Source of the DNA: an uncultured Verrucomicrobiales bacterium
GTDB taxonomy: Bacteria; Verrucomicrobiota; Verrucomicrobiia; Verrucomicrobiales; Akkermansiaceae
DNA length: 51,166 nucleotides
Direction: 5' to 3'
Assembly: GCA_937916505.1 (NCBI GenBank)
Contig: CALFSW010000316.1
Span: 1 to 51,166 of the forward strand
Position numbers and translations under genes: made by a program. Below are positions 28,901-37,402 of this stretch, one piece after another. The first letter of the stretch is position 1; each line of letters begins with the position of its first letter. The notes under the pieces were generated by a model. It did no database searches. It was not told the DNA's origin and worked only from the letters and a program-made list of their open reading frames with translations.

Positions 28901-30928
28901 AGTGGACCGACGATGATCTCCCCAGCGGGCTGATTCGGCGATGATGGCTTTGTCGATGGCCGAGGCGTATTTCTCCCAACGCGCGCGACATTTCTCGGGT
29001 GTCAAAGCTCCGTTCCCATTCAGATGCATGTAGGCACGGTCGGCGAATCGCCGGCGATACTCCGGAATTGCTTCCAGACTACCTCGAATATTCATGGGAT
29101 CGAGCGGAACATTACTTGCGGTGGGGGCTTCCAGGACGCGCTCACCATCCCAGGAATAAAGTTTCCATGGGCGCATGTCGGTTGGCGTCGAGAAGGGGCC
29201 ACCTCCGGCAGCCCGCCAGTTTCCGTTGGTCTTCATATCCTGGTTTGCTCCAAAGCGCTGAAGAAGCTGGAAGTCGATGTAGGAATCGACATCGAGGACT
29301 TGCTGGATGTTTTCCCAGTTTCGGGTCGCTACGGTCGAGCGCATGGCATTCCAGGCGGTTGAGTTTCCTTCCACAAAAGTGGCTCCGTTCCGGGCATCAA
29401 TCAAATCACTGTCTCCGCCATTGTAATTGGCATAGTGGACGTTGTCCTGCCGCTCGGCGACATTGTGCAGCCCCCAGTAGAGGCCATTGATAAAGACGTG
29501 GGCCAGAAATCCGGCTCCGGCATCCTCGTTTCCCATGTCACGAATACTTTCGCGCATCCATTGATCACGAATCATGGAGGCATAGTTGCGCTGTGTGCTG
29601 CTGGAATGAATCCATGAGTTGTTGTATCCGGCACGCAGGGCGATGGAGTTGAAGTTTTCAACATCGACGCCAGGGAAGATTTCTTCTTTTAAGCGTCCGG
29701 CACCATATTTCTCCCGGAAACGGAATGAAAGCGAGTGCTTGGGTGACTTGTTGGGCTCCCGGCTGGCTCCACCCTGGACACGAAGGCCGCAATGCTCTTG
29801 AAAGTCAGACCGGGTATCGTTTTCGCCCGGGATGAACTCGGCGGAGCATAATTTCTCAAAGTTGATTCCTTCCGATCGCGGGTTGGCGTAGATGCCGGTG
29901 AAATCATTTTTGGGAAGCGAGATCGAGATTGTCGGGATGTCTTTCATTCCCTGAAGCATGGCTTGGGCAACTGTCGGTCCTCCGTGTCCCTCAGATAAAG
30001 CAGTGGAACGGCTGATATCGGTGTCCATATTGTAGTCACCCGAAGCCAGATTTCCGTAGTCGGCTGGTTGGGTTTGCTGAAGGAAGGGGGTATTCAGGCC
30101 GGCGGCATCGGTTCCATTGGCGTTGGCATTGTCGATATCGAGAAGGATGTAGGTGTGGGCTTCCATCTCACTGGCGGACAAACCGGCGGCTTTTGCCGCT
30201 GAACGAATCACAGTGGTTTGATTGAGTGGAATCGGGGAGGTGTAAGCGGAAGCGGTGGCAGTGGGGGTGCCGGTGGGATTGAGTGGAGGTGAGCCGTCGG
30301 TGGTGTAGTAGATCGTTGCTCCGGCAGTGGAGGTGGCGAGAGTCACTTGTTGTGCTGTTTGGTAGAGCCCTCGTTTTGGAATCACTTCCAGATTGGCAAC
30401 TCTTGCGATGCCATTGGCGTCGTTGATGGAGCCGGGAGTCGGGGTGCTAAAGTAAACCGAGGTGCCGGTTGCGGGATGAAGTCCGTAAGAGATATCGTCC
30501 GATTGATCGGGGTAGGGAGAGCCCGTTGGCCCGAACTCGGAAGCGATTGTCCCATCCGGGCGAACAAGGGCGATGTATTCTCCGCTCTTCGAGAGCTTGA
30601 AGTTGGTGTGGAGATTTCCGTTCGGGTCCGGCATGCCGTCACCGGAAGCAAAGACGATCAGGTAGCCGTTGTCGTCGATGATCGCTCCGGCGGGGAAAGT
30701 CCACGCGGTGAGGTCATCCGGATCATCTGTCAAATGCCATCCACCGAGATCTTGCGCTGTTCCGACGGGGTTCCGGAGTTCAATCCAGTCGTCGAAACGA
30801 CCGGGGACCGCATTGGGTACGGGGATTGTATCATTCCCGGTCAGGAATTCATTGATGATGATCGATGCGCTAGACTGGGAGACGATTGCGAGGGCGAACA
30901 GGATTTTAAAGAGGAGTGAGTGGCGCAT
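25901..30928 (-). CDS. giant exported CotH-kinase-like protein, paralogue of the next gene
   Basis: This 1675-residue protein has a signal peptide (1-22) and an N-terminal lamin-tail domain (about 23-160). A chitobiase C-terminal-like domain (YYTTDGSPP), a CotH-kinase-like domain (about 320-640) with NQDMKTNGN and YSWDGERVLE (W593, D594, E596), a YYTLDGSDP domain and a galactose-binding-like domain follow. Three further lamin-tail-like domains occupy the C-terminal half. It lacks the acidic repeats of its paralogue, which lies downstream after 18 bases, so they are likely co-transcribed. The kinase-like region is more divergent than in the paralogue and may be inactive. Function outside the cell is inferred from the signal peptide and adhesive domains. 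Confidence 0.88.
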   Translation of the reverse strand: MRHSLLFKILFALAIVSQSSASIIINEFLTGNDTIPVPNAVPGRFDDWIELRNPVGTAQDLGGWHLTDDPDDLTAWTFPAGAIIDDNGYLIVFASGDGMPDPNGNLHTNFKLSKSGEYIALVRPDGTIASEFGPTGSPYPDQSDDISYGLHPATGTSVYFSTPTPGSINDANGIARVANLEVIPKRGLYQTAQQVTLATSTAGATIYYTTDGSPPLNPTGTPTATASAYTSPIPLNQTTVIRSAAKAAGLSASEMEAHTYILLDIDNANANGTDAAGLNTPFLQQTQPADYGNLASGDYNMDTDISRSTALSEGHGGPTVAQAMLQGMKDIPTISISLPKNDFTGIYANPRSEGINFEKLCSAEFIPGENDTRSDFQEHCGLRVQGGASREPNKSPKHSLSFRFREKYGAGRLKEEIFPGVDVENFNSIALRAGYNNSWIHSSSTQRNYASMIRDQWMRESIRDMGNEDAGAGFLAHVFINGLYWGLHNVAERQDNVHYANYNGGDSDLIDARNGATFVEGNSTAWNAMRSTVATRNWENIQQVLDVDSYIDFQLLQRFGANQDMKTNGNWRAAGGGPFSTPTDMRPWKLYSWDGERVLEAPTASNVPLDPMNIRGSLEAIPEYRRRFADRAYMHLNGNGALTPEKCRARWEKYASAIDKAIIAESARWGDHRRSTPYDRDDWLVEQNRLYNSYFPVRTNNVINTLRTAGLYPAVNTPSFAINGQPAEGGFIGDGATLTVNGDNGVIYYTLDGSDPLLPDGSINPAALSISSGFTTAPVFPFESSGWRYLTGGIAQSSSDVVVGNASYDTSDWKHPGFSDESWTTGQGLLGGRTPTSVGTVDANTTIDIGPLGAGYPTLYFRKAFNVTNASEVTSLDLSIVRDDGVIVYLNGHEIYRENMKSGTVVYGDFAESHANENVTLMPTHTLAPGQLLEGTNVLSVEVHNRSVGSSDLGLDVALDLTRPAGETSIDLAESAAITARLKTGDSWSAPNTGTFLLERAANESNLAIAEINYHPREATLIEKNTASPLTIENRDQFEFVELLNIGNDPINLANASFSDGITFTLGLFVLEPGERALLVRDESAFLSRYGSSLADSIAGTFTGGLDNDGESLTLIDSGGTLIRSITYNDSGPWPSRPDGAGSSLEIIDPPGNANTPANWAPSVSFHGSPGTAGLISDKRVVINEVSSNSTSDFIEIYNTTSSPIEIGGWLLTDSKSIYRSFTLPETTLGGLEYHTIQASDYDAPLTIPVTNYTGASGASPTVVTSSNHGLATGDLVTINGYGGFSDFNASIEVTVINADSFAIDVLFLDNHPSKGMWQKGRSFGISGSNGDDLWLLETDAEGNPVAFVDHVEFAASAPDTTLGRWLDGMGYDTLVTMTHPTLGSTNSGPVLGPVFVSEVHYAPAGSTNHEFVELTNQGGSAIALEKWKLRGGLDFDFTIDHAIPANGSVVIVNFNPATETALATDFRNHFGIDGTVTLIGPAVDGPLDDTSGTVRLQMAGPAPEFGQITVDEVRYLVEAPWPSAAGGSSLNRNTSLAFGNFANSWNAAAPTPGSLPTTETYAAWASANGVGTGELDPDGDNFSNLLEFAMGTDPNSRDELPPLQVSGTTGTITFPSHLGRSGFTLEFQTSDDLDNWTTQPTSPGDVSGSIQTNEFVIDLSTDPKVFWRLRALAL

Positions 30929-30978
30929 GGAAGAAGTATGACAATTCCAAATCTACTCCAGCTGAAATCTGGATAAAC

Positions 30979-31006
30979 AAAAAAGGAGTCCCAAGGCTCC
31001 TTTTTT
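30979..31006. terminator. bidirectional intrinsic terminator
   Basis: AAAAAAGGAG at 30979-30988 pairs perfectly with CTCCTTTTTT at 30997-31006, with an 8-base loop that can add two more pairs. The symmetric A and T runs allow termination on either strand. In context it ends the amidase transcript and insulates the CotH-like genes, whose promoter must therefore lie between 30929 and 30978. Confidence 0.85.
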
Positions 31007-31034
31007 CAGTTAAGAATGATTAATGATTTTAAGA

Positions 31035-32063
31035 CTACTTCTTCTGCGCGGTCTTGTTTTTGCCCAAGGTTGCCTGACGATAGGTGTAGATGGCATCGCC
31101 AATGGCGTTGGCGAGAGTCGTCTGATAGGTTTTGGTGTGGATGAGATATTTTTCTTTCGGGTGGCTCAGGAATCCCCCCTCGAAAAGGATGGCAGGGTGC
31201 TTCACCCCGGTGAGAACACTATAACGGGCGCGGCGAACCCCGCGATCTGGAATGTTCATCTTAGCATTTTCGTTGAGTCGTAGCAGGCTGGTCCAGTGGA
31301 CTGCGGTGGCGAGAGCGATATTGGCGGAGTCCTGGGAATTGCCTCTTCGGGGGACAAGGTCGGAGCTCTTGAGCGAGCGGCCGTAGTGAGCCACTCCGAC
31401 CGGGGAGAGGGTGAAAGTTTCGATTCCCCGTGCCCGGGAGCGACCGGTGGAGCCCGCCGAATTAAAATGAATGCTTACGAAAATGGCATTCTTATACTTG
31501 TTTGCGAGAGTCACCCGCTGTTGGAGCGTGAGGAAAACGTCGGAATTCCGTGTCATGACGACTTTAAACCCCCGCTTTTGAAGGCGGTCGCGAACCTGGC
31601 GGGCCACAATCAGGTTATAACCGGCCTCGGTGCCAAGAGAGTTCACCGCTCCCGCATCCCGTCCGCCGTGTCCGGGATCGACAATGACGGTATCGAAGGC
31701 TTTGGCCCCTTCAATTTTGTGTGGACGAAGAACCGGATCGACGACTTTCAAAAGATCGGTGACCGACATATGGTATTCACCCAGTGCTACGATGGCGTGA
31801 CTGAAAATGAACTTCACTTCATTCATCAGCACTTCCTGTCCCCCGGTTCGGAATTTCAGGGTCAAAGCAGAGTTCTTGAGGACAATATTGCTCCCGGACC
31901 GGGTCATGCTGGTCAGATTGTAGAACTCCTTCACCTGACTGAGCGGGACATACTTATTCCCCCGATGTTCCTTGATTTTCCACTCAACCTGCTTGGCTCC
32001 GGCCGGGAGAATGGCCAGAATGAGAAATAGGAGGAAATTGCGTAAAATGGCGGGAGACCTCAT
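31035..32063 (-). CDS. N-acetylmuramoyl-L-alanine amidase (Amidase_3)
   Basis: This 342-residue exported enzyme cleaves the amide bond between MurNAc and L-Ala in peptidoglycan. It has a signal peptide (1-23), an N-terminal domain resembling the copper-amine-oxidase N-terminal fold (about 24-115), and an AmiC-like catalytic domain. Zinc ligands are visible: H132 in VDPGHGGRD, E146 in GTEAGYN and H199 in SIHFNSAG, with the catalytic glutamate E295 in FEGGFLSHP. It probably acts in cell separation or wall turnover. It is divergent from purC (165 bases between them) and ends at a strong bidirectional terminator. Confidence 0.93.
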   Translation of the reverse strand: MRSPAILRNFLLFLILAILPAGAKQVEWKIKEHRGNKYVPLSQVKEFYNLTSMTRSGSNIVLKNSALTLKFRTGGQEVLMNEVKFIFSHAIVALGEYHMSVTDLLKVVDPVLRPHKIEGAKAFDTVIVDPGHGGRDAGAVNSLGTEAGYNLIVARQVRDRLQKRGFKVVMTRNSDVFLTLQQRVTLANKYKNAIFVSIHFNSAGSTGRSRARGIETFTLSPVGVAHYGRSLKSSDLVPRRGNSQDSANIALATAVHWTSLLRLNENAKMNIPDRGVRRARYSVLTGVKHPAILFEGGFLSHPKEKYLIHTKTYQTTLANAIGDAIYTYRQATLGKNKTAQKK

Positions 32064-32228
32064 AAAGCGGTTGTGATGAACGGAAATTTGGATGAGCCGT
32101 CAGGCTATGGCTGGAGTTCTGCCTTGCCAAGGTGAAAAACGGGCTGTTTCTCCCAAGGTTGTAGGGATTTTTGAAGGATGACACTCAAGGGTTGGCAAGG
32201 AGGGGGTGTGGCCCTATGACCTTTCCCC

Positions 32229-32936
32229 ATGGAGCCCATCTACGAAGGCAAGGCCAAGAAACTTTATACGACTGATGATCCCGAGGTGCTCCGCATGGAG
32301 TACAAGGATGATGCCACTGCTTTTAATGCGCAGAAAAAGGCCCAGTTCGAAAACAAGGGGAAACTCAACAAGGCGATCACTCTCCTGATGTATCAGATGC
32401 TGGAGAAAAAGGGGGTTCCGACCCACCTGGTCGCAGATCTTGATGAGGTGAATCTTCTCGTGAAGAGAGTCGAGATTCTTCAAGTCGAGGTCATCGTGCG
32501 GAATCTGGCTGCAGGGAGCTTTTCCAAACGCATGGGCGTGGAGGCGGGATCTGAATTTGAAATCCCCATCGTGGAATTCTCTTATAAGTCCGACGCCTTG
32601 GGAGACCCTTTGATCAACGACGATTACGCTCGTGAAATGAAACTTGCGACTCCGGAAGAATGCGCGTTCCTCAAGAAACAAGCTCTTGTGATCAACGAGG
32701 TGATGACCGACTTTTTCCTCGAATGCGGGATGAAGCTCGTCGATTTTAAGATCGAGTTTGGCAAAGGGAGTGACGGGAAGATTGTTCTCGCAGATGAAGT
32801 GAGCCCCGACACCTGCCGTCTTTGGGATGCCACGACCGGTGAAAAGATGGACAAGGATCGCTTCCGCGAAGATCTGGGCGGCGTCATGGCGGGATACGAG
32901 GAAGTGCTGGCGAGAGTGAGCAAAGCTCTCGGCTAG
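32229..32936 (+). CDS. purC: phosphoribosylaminoimidazole-succinocarboxamide synthase
   Basis: This 235-residue enzyme of purine synthesis joins CAIR and aspartate with ATP to make SAICAR. The N-terminus IYEGKAKKLY, the KRVEILQVEVIVRNLAAGS segment and VLADEVSPDTCRLWD are standard PurC landmarks, and the length is that of the bacterial single-domain form. It stands alone, not in a pur operon. Its stop is one base from the stop of the convergent Gre-like gene, so no terminator fits between them. The leader CCTATGACCTTTCCCC has no Shine-Dalgarno motif. Confidence 0.96.
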   Translation: MEPIYEGKAKKLYTTDDPEVLRMEYKDDATAFNAQKKAQFENKGKLNKAITLLMYQMLEKKGVPTHLVADLDEVNLLVKRVEILQVEVIVRNLAAGSFSKRMGVEAGSEFEIPIVEFSYKSDALGDPLINDDYAREMKLATPEECAFLKKQALVINEVMTDFFLECGMKLVDFKIEFGKGSDGKIVLADEVSPDTCRLWDATTGEKMDKDRFREDLGGVMAGYEEVLARVSKALG

Positions 32937-32937
32937 T

Positions 32938-33399
32938 CTATTCCAGTCCTGTCACCGTGAGAGCGGGGCTTTCCAATACGTAGCCCATTTTTTTTTTGTT
33001 GATCTCCTGATAGAGCCGGGAATCGGGCGTGATGACGGTGACTTCGCAGCCAAGGTAGTCGGTCATTAAACCGCCTGCGGTGGGAGCGAGGAGGTAGAAA
33101 CAGATTTCGCCCTCCTGATCGACTTCGACCAAGGTGCCGGGGCCGATTTCATCGTTGATGTTGTATGAGACGGGATCGAAACGTTTGAACTCGACCAGTG
33201 ATTCTTCGGCAAGAGCCAGTTGTTCGGCTTGTGCTTCGGCAAGGTAGGCCGCCTCGATGGCCCGGGTGTCGTATTTGCCCTCTGACTTGGTCTCGTCGCC
33301 ACTGGCGCTCTCGCTGGTTTCAGCGAGGGCGGACCTCATGATGGCGATCTTGCTCTCCAGTTGGGAGCGGAGAGCCCCGATGACGTCGGATTTGGTCAT
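32938..33399 (-). CDS. GreA/GreB-family transcription elongation factor-like protein
   Basis: This 153-residue protein has an N-terminal coiled-coil part with the pattern KSEGKYDTRAIEAAYLAEAQ, typical of a distinct GreA/GreB-like group, and a C-terminal FKBP-like domain (about 85-150, with PGTLVEVDQ and VTVITPDSRLYQEI). Gre proteins enter the RNA polymerase secondary channel and stimulate transcript cleavage; whether this shorter protein does so is not shown. It lies 9 bases downstream of the DAHP synthase gene on the same strand and is likely co-transcribed. Confidence 0.8.
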   Translation of the reverse strand: MTKSDVIGALRSQLESKIAIMRSALAETSESASGDETKSEGKYDTRAIEAAYLAEAQAEQLALAEESLVEFKRFDPVSYNINDEIGPGTLVEVDQEGEICFYLLAPTAGGLMTDYLGCEVTVITPDSRLYQEINKKKMGYVLESPALTVTGLE

Positions 33400-33408
33400 G
33401 AGTGAACC

Positions 33409-34470
33409 TTAGCCGTTTTTCGCCCGCCGCGCTTGCACTGCTTTTGCGAAAGCCTCGAGGACCTCTTCGGTGTTTTGCCAGTTGATGCAGGCATCGGTGA
33501 CGGATTGTCCGTAAACCATGTCGTCGGAAATCTTCTGGTTTCCTTCCACGATGTTTGATTCGACCATGACAGCCGCAATGTCCTTCGCTCCGTTTGCCAT
33601 CTGTTCGCAGAGATCTCCGGCAACGGTGGGTTGGTTGCGATAGTCTTTGTTCGAGTTGCCATGGGAGCAGTCGATCATGATCTGTTCGGGGAGTCCGATC
33701 TCACGAAGCTTGGCCGTGACGGGCTCGATTTCCTCACGGGAGTAGTTGGGGCCGCTCTTGCCACCGCGAAGGATGAGGTGGCAGGCTTCATTTCCGGTGG
33801 TGGTCACGATGGCGGAAACACCTTGTTTGGTGACGGAGAGGAAGTGATGGGGCTTGGAGGAAGCTCCGATGGCATCGAGGGCAATCTGAATTGATCCTCC
33901 GGTGCCATTCTTGAAACCAACCGGCATTGAGAGACCCGACGCCAGCTCGCGGTGGACTTGTGACTCTGTGGTCCTCGCTCCGATGGCACCCCAGGCGATG
34001 AGGTCGGCCACGTATTGAGGTGAAATGGCATCGAGGAATTCTGTCCCCGATGGGACGCCCATTTCGGCGAGTTGGAGGAGGAGCTCGCGGGCGGTGCGAA
34101 GACCGCGGTTGATATCGAAAGAGTCGTTGAGGTCGGGATCATTGATGAGACCTTTCCAGCCCACGGTGGTGCGGGGCTTTTCAAAGTAGACCCGCATGAT
34201 GACGAGGAGATCGTCGGCGTGACGGGCCGCGGTTTCCTTGAGGAGCTTGGCATACTCGATGGCGGCCGAGGGATCGTGGATGGAGCAGGGACCGACGACG
34301 ACCAGGAGACGGTCATCCTGACCGCTCAAGATAGCTTCGGCGCCCTGCCGGGCAGATGAAACAAGTTGAGCGGCCGATTCGGTCAGCGGAAGCTGATACG
34401 AAAGGACTGCCGGCGAGATGAGCGGGTCGATGCGGGCAATGCGAAGGTCGTCTGTATTGGTCGTGGCCAC
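33409..34470 (-). CDS. aroG: class I DAHP synthase (3-deoxy-7-phosphoheptulonate synthase)
   Basis: This 353-residue enzyme condenses phosphoenolpyruvate and erythrose 4-phosphate in the first step of aromatic amino acid synthesis. VVGPCSIHDP, VYFEKPRTTVGWKG, SFDINRGL, GARTTESQVHRE and DCSHGNSNKD are the active-site segments of the AroF/G/H type. I propose a GTG start at 34470: it gives the usual length and leaves 79 bases to the divergent LOG gene, whereas the ATG at 34683 would overlap that gene by 134 bases. The paralogue type (F, G or H) cannot be assigned by eye, so the symbol is approximate. Confidence 0.93.
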   Translation of the reverse strand: MATTNTDDLRIARIDPLISPAVLSYQLPLTESAAQLVSSARQGAEAILSGQDDRLLVVVGPCSIHDPSAAIEYAKLLKETAARHADDLLVIMRVYFEKPRTTVGWKGLINDPDLNDSFDINRGLRTARELLLQLAEMGVPSGTEFLDAISPQYVADLIAWGAIGARTTESQVHRELASGLSMPVGFKNGTGGSIQIALDAIGASSKPHHFLSVTKQGVSAIVTTTGNEACHLILRGGKSGPNYSREEIEPVTAKLREIGLPEQIMIDCSHGNSNKDYRNQPTVAGDLCEQMANGAKDIAAVMVESNIVEGNQKISDDMVYGQSVTDACINWQNTEEVLEAFAKAVQARRAKNG

Positions 34471-34549
34471 GCGGGAGTCTTTAAGGTTTTTTGAGAAATT
34501 CAAGAGTGGAGGTTTGTCAGATTGAGAGAATCGGGGCAGATTCACCAAT

Positions 34550-35662
34550 ATGTCCGATAAGAGAAGAAAACAGCCACCTCTGCATCGGGATCTGACCGCC
34601 GGGATGGTGTCGGATCTGGTCTGCAATTTCATCGAATCCACCGGGGATAAAGAGCTGGATGATCGTATCCTCGAGCTTGCCAAATCCGTGGGAGGAGTGG
34701 AGGACTACTGCCTTCTTGCCGAGATGATTTCCACCGCCGTGGGGATGGCTCGCGGAACATCCGATCATGCCGACTTCAAGCTGGCCAACCGGGCGCTGAA
34801 AGAGCTGAAGAAATCAAGCGAGGTCTTCCATCCTTTTCGGGGGAATCGCAAGGTCGCTTTGTTTGGCTCGGCCCGAACCAAACCTGAAGAAAAGGAATAC
34901 CAGACAGCGGTCGAGTTTTCCCGGCGGATGGTGGAGGAAGGATTCATGACCATTACGGGAGCGGGACCGGGAATCATGGCCGCTGGAAATGAAGGAGCGA
35001 CCGCCGAACATAGTTTCGGACTGAATATCACCCTGCCATTCGAGGCTTCGGCCAATGAGTTCATTGCTGGTGATCCCAAACTGATCGACTACAACTACTT
35101 CTTCACCCGCAAGCTGGCGTTTGTGAAAGAAGCCGATGCCGGGGTGGGAATGCCCGGGGGAGTTGGAACGCAGGATGAAGTTTTCGAGGCTTTAACTCTG
35201 ATTCAAACCGGAAAGGCAAAACTTTACCCCATCGTCTGTCTTGATGCGCCGGGAGGAACATACTGGAAGGCGTGGAAGCAGTTTGTGGAAGAGCATCTCT
35301 TTCGGCTCGGGATGATCTCCGAGTCCGACTTCTCTCTTTTCAAAGTGACCGATGATGTCGATGAAGCGATTGCCGAAATCACCGGCTTTTACCGGAACTT
35401 CCATTCCTATCGTTATGTCGGAGACCGCCTTGTGATTCGATTGCAAACTGCTCTTTCAGCGGAGTCGGTGAAGGGTTTGAAGCAAAATTTTTCAGCGATG
35501 GTGAAGTCCGGAGACATCGAACAGGGAGCCGCCCTCAAAGAGGAGGCCAATGAGCCCGAATTGGCTGAGCTTCCGAGGATAATTCTGCGCCACCGCCGTC
35601 GTGATTTTGGAATGCTCCGTGAATTTATCAACGCGCTCAATGAAGCGGAAGTCGAGAGCTGA
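34550..35662 (+). CDS. LOG family (lysine decarboxylase-like) nucleotide-binding protein
   Basis: This 370-residue protein carries the LOG family signatures: FGSART (nucleotide loop), TGAGPGIMAAGNEGA and PGGVGTQDE. The core family enzymes are phosphoribohydrolases that release bases such as cytokinins or purines from nucleoside 5'-monophosphates. It is longer than the common 180-200 residue form, with about 100 extra residues N-terminal and 80 C-terminal, as in the larger bacterial PpnN-type group. Its TGA overlaps the ATG of the TlyA gene by one base (TGATG), so both are probably translated together. Confidence 0.87.
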   Translation: MSDKRRKQPPLHRDLTAGMVSDLVCNFIESTGDKELDDRILELAKSVGGVEDYCLLAEMISTAVGMARGTSDHADFKLANRALKELKKSSEVFHPFRGNRKVALFGSARTKPEEKEYQTAVEFSRRMVEEGFMTITGAGPGIMAAGNEGATAEHSFGLNITLPFEASANEFIAGDPKLIDYNYFFTRKLAFVKEADAGVGMPGGVGTQDEVFEALTLIQTGKAKLYPIVCLDAPGGTYWKAWKQFVEEHLFRLGMISESDFSLFKVTDDVDEAIAEITGFYRNFHSYRYVGDRLVIRLQTALSAESVKGLKQNFSAMVKSGDIEQGAALKEEANEPELAELPRIILRHRRRDFGMLREFINALNEAEVES

Positions 35663-36390
35663 TGGGCAAGCTAAGAGTCGATTCCCTTCTCGTTTCGCGG
35701 GGGCTGTGTGATTCCCGCGAGCAAGCCAAGCGGCTGATCATGGCGGGTGAGGTGATGACGGGGACGGAACGGATTTCCAAGCCAAGCCAGAAGGTTGCGG
35801 AAGACTCCGATCTTTCGGTGAAGGAAAGGCCGAAGTTTGTCGGTCGGGGGGGCTTCAAGATTGAGGGAGCGTTGCGTGAATTTGGGATCGACCCGACGGG
35901 ATGGATTTGTGCCGATCTTGGCGCTTCCACCGGTGGATTCACTGATTGTCTTTTACAACAGGGTGCTAAAAAAGTGCACGCGATTGATGTGGGCACGAAT
36001 CAACTCGTTTGGAAGCTACGGAGTGATGAACGGGTTGTTTCCAAAGAGCGCTTCAATGCCCGTAATCTCACCGTCGATGACATTGGTGAGAAAGTGAATC
36101 TGGTGGTGATGGATCTTTCCTTCATCTCGCTGACCAAGGTTTTACCGGCGGCGTTTTCCATCCTGGAAGAAGGAGGCTCGGTGATTCCGCTGATCAAGCC
36201 GCAGTTCGAGCTTTCCAGGGGGGAAGTGGGAAAGGGCGGCATCGTCCGTGATCCGGAGCTCCATCAAAAAGCAGTTGAGAAGATCCGCACTTTCATCACC
36301 GAAGATTTGGGACGCGAGTGGGCGGGAGTGATGACCTCGCCGATCACGGGGACGGATGGCAACGTCGAGTTTTTGGCGTGGATGAAGTGA
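35662..36390 (+). CDS. tlyA: TlyA-family rRNA 2'-O-methyltransferase
   Basis: This 242-residue protein has an N-terminal S4 RNA-binding domain (KLRVDSLLVSRGLCDSREQA) and an FtsJ-like methyltransferase domain with the SAM-binding motif CADLGASTGGFTD. Members methylate the 2'-hydroxyl of cytidines in 16S and/or 23S rRNA; some were first named haemolysins. A RGGFKIEGAL segment links the two domains, as usual. It overlaps the LOG gene by one base. Downstream, 88 bases separate it from the convergent exonuclease gene, and no clear terminator is seen there. Confidence 0.92.
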   Translation: MGKLRVDSLLVSRGLCDSREQAKRLIMAGEVMTGTERISKPSQKVAEDSDLSVKERPKFVGRGGFKIEGALREFGIDPTGWICADLGASTGGFTDCLLQQGAKKVHAIDVGTNQLVWKLRSDERVVSKERFNARNLTVDDIGEKVNLVVMDLSFISLTKVLPAAFSILEEGGSVIPLIKPQFELSRGEVGKGGIVRDPELHQKAVEKIRTFITEDLGREWAGVMTSPITGTDGNVEFLAWMK

Positions 36391-36478
36391 CAAAAATTCC
36401 AGCAAGATGAGCAACGACATCCCAAGAAGCGGAGCTCAAAGAAAGAAGGGCGAGTAAATATCGGCAAGTGACAAGGAA

Positions 36479-37252
36479 TTAGAGATCGATTTCGAGGGTG
36501 ACGGGACAGTGGTCGGAGCCAAGGACATCATTGTTGATGGCGGCGGAGGCGAGTTTTGGAGTCAGTTCCTCCGAGACGCACCAGTAGTCGATGCGCCAGC
36601 CGACGTTTTTGGCCCGGGCACCGCCGCGATAGCTCCACCATGAATAAGCCTCGGTTGTTTCGGGGTGAAAGTGGCGGAAGGAGTCGACAAAGCCGACATT
36701 TAAAAGCTGGGTGAATCCGGCTCGTTCCTCGGGGGAAAAGCCGGCGCTCTTGTGGTTGGTTTTCGGGCGGGCGAGATCGATTTCCTCGTGTGCAACATTA
36801 AGATCACCGGAGGCGAGGACGGGCTTGCCTTCGGCTTCGAGGGCTTTGAGATACTCGCGGAAAGCGATGTCCCATTCCATACGGTAGGGGAGACGGAGGA
36901 GTTCGTTCTTGGCGTTCGGGGTGTAAACGGTGACGAGGAAGAAGTCGGGGTATTCGAGCGTGATGACGCGGCCTTCCCTGTCTCCCTCGGCGCTTCGTTC
37001 GCAGCCGATGCCAAGTCGGACACCGAGTGGTTCGGTTTTGGTGAAAACGGCGGTGCCGGAGTAGCCGGGCTTCTCGGCAGAGTTCCAGTAAACGCGATAG
37101 CCTGCGAGTTTGAGCGGGAGATCGACTTGCTCGGGTTTGGCTTTGGTTTCCTGGAGGCAGAGGATGTCGGGGTCGTGTTCGAGGACGAAATCGGTGAAGT
37201 TCTTTTTCAGCACTGCGCGGAGGCCGTTGACGTTCCAGGAGATGAGTTTCAT
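36479..37252 (-). CDS. xth: exodeoxyribonuclease III (AP endonuclease)
   Basis: This 257-residue enzyme cuts DNA at abasic sites and degrades one strand from the 3' end. The exonuclease III family residues are all visible: WNVNGLRA, LQETKAK (metal-binding Glu), SGDLNVAHEEIDLA (catalytic Asp and Asn) and LGSDHCPV (catalytic Asp-His). I chose ATG 37252, where the family N-terminus MKLISWNVNG begins, over ATG 37432, which would add 60 non-conserved residues from an intergenic region. It is monocistronic in appearance. Confidence 0.95.
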   Translation of the reverse strand: MKLISWNVNGLRAVLKKNFTDFVLEHDPDILCLQETKAKPEQVDLPLKLAGYRVYWNSAEKPGYSGTAVFTKTEPLGVRLGIGCERSAEGDREGRVITLEYPDFFLVTVYTPNAKNELLRLPYRMEWDIAFREYLKALEAEGKPVLASGDLNVAHEEIDLARPKTNHKSAGFSPEERAGFTQLLNVGFVDSFRHFHPETTEAYSWWSYRGGARAKNVGWRIDYWCVSEELTPKLASAAINNDVLGSDHCPVTLEIDL

Positions 37253-37402
37253 GCGGAGGAAGGTGGGGGAGAATGGGAGGAACGTCGAATGTTGAGCGTC
37301 GGATTTTGAATTTTTGAATGCTTGGTTGGGGGGGGAGTCTCCCGCAGATACCCATTCCGGGCACTTTTGGCGCAGGGCTTCTTTTGGGGCTTGGTTAAAG
37401 GG

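Noticed and set aside
21566-30928. Acidic DSDxDGLxD and repeated domain pattern as tandem DNA repeats
   Set aside because: The similarity is at protein level only; no direct DNA repeat long enough to call was seen.
34471-34683. 71-residue N-terminal extension of DAHP synthase
   Set aside because: It overlaps the divergent LOG gene and is not conserved in the family; GTG 34470 gives the normal length.
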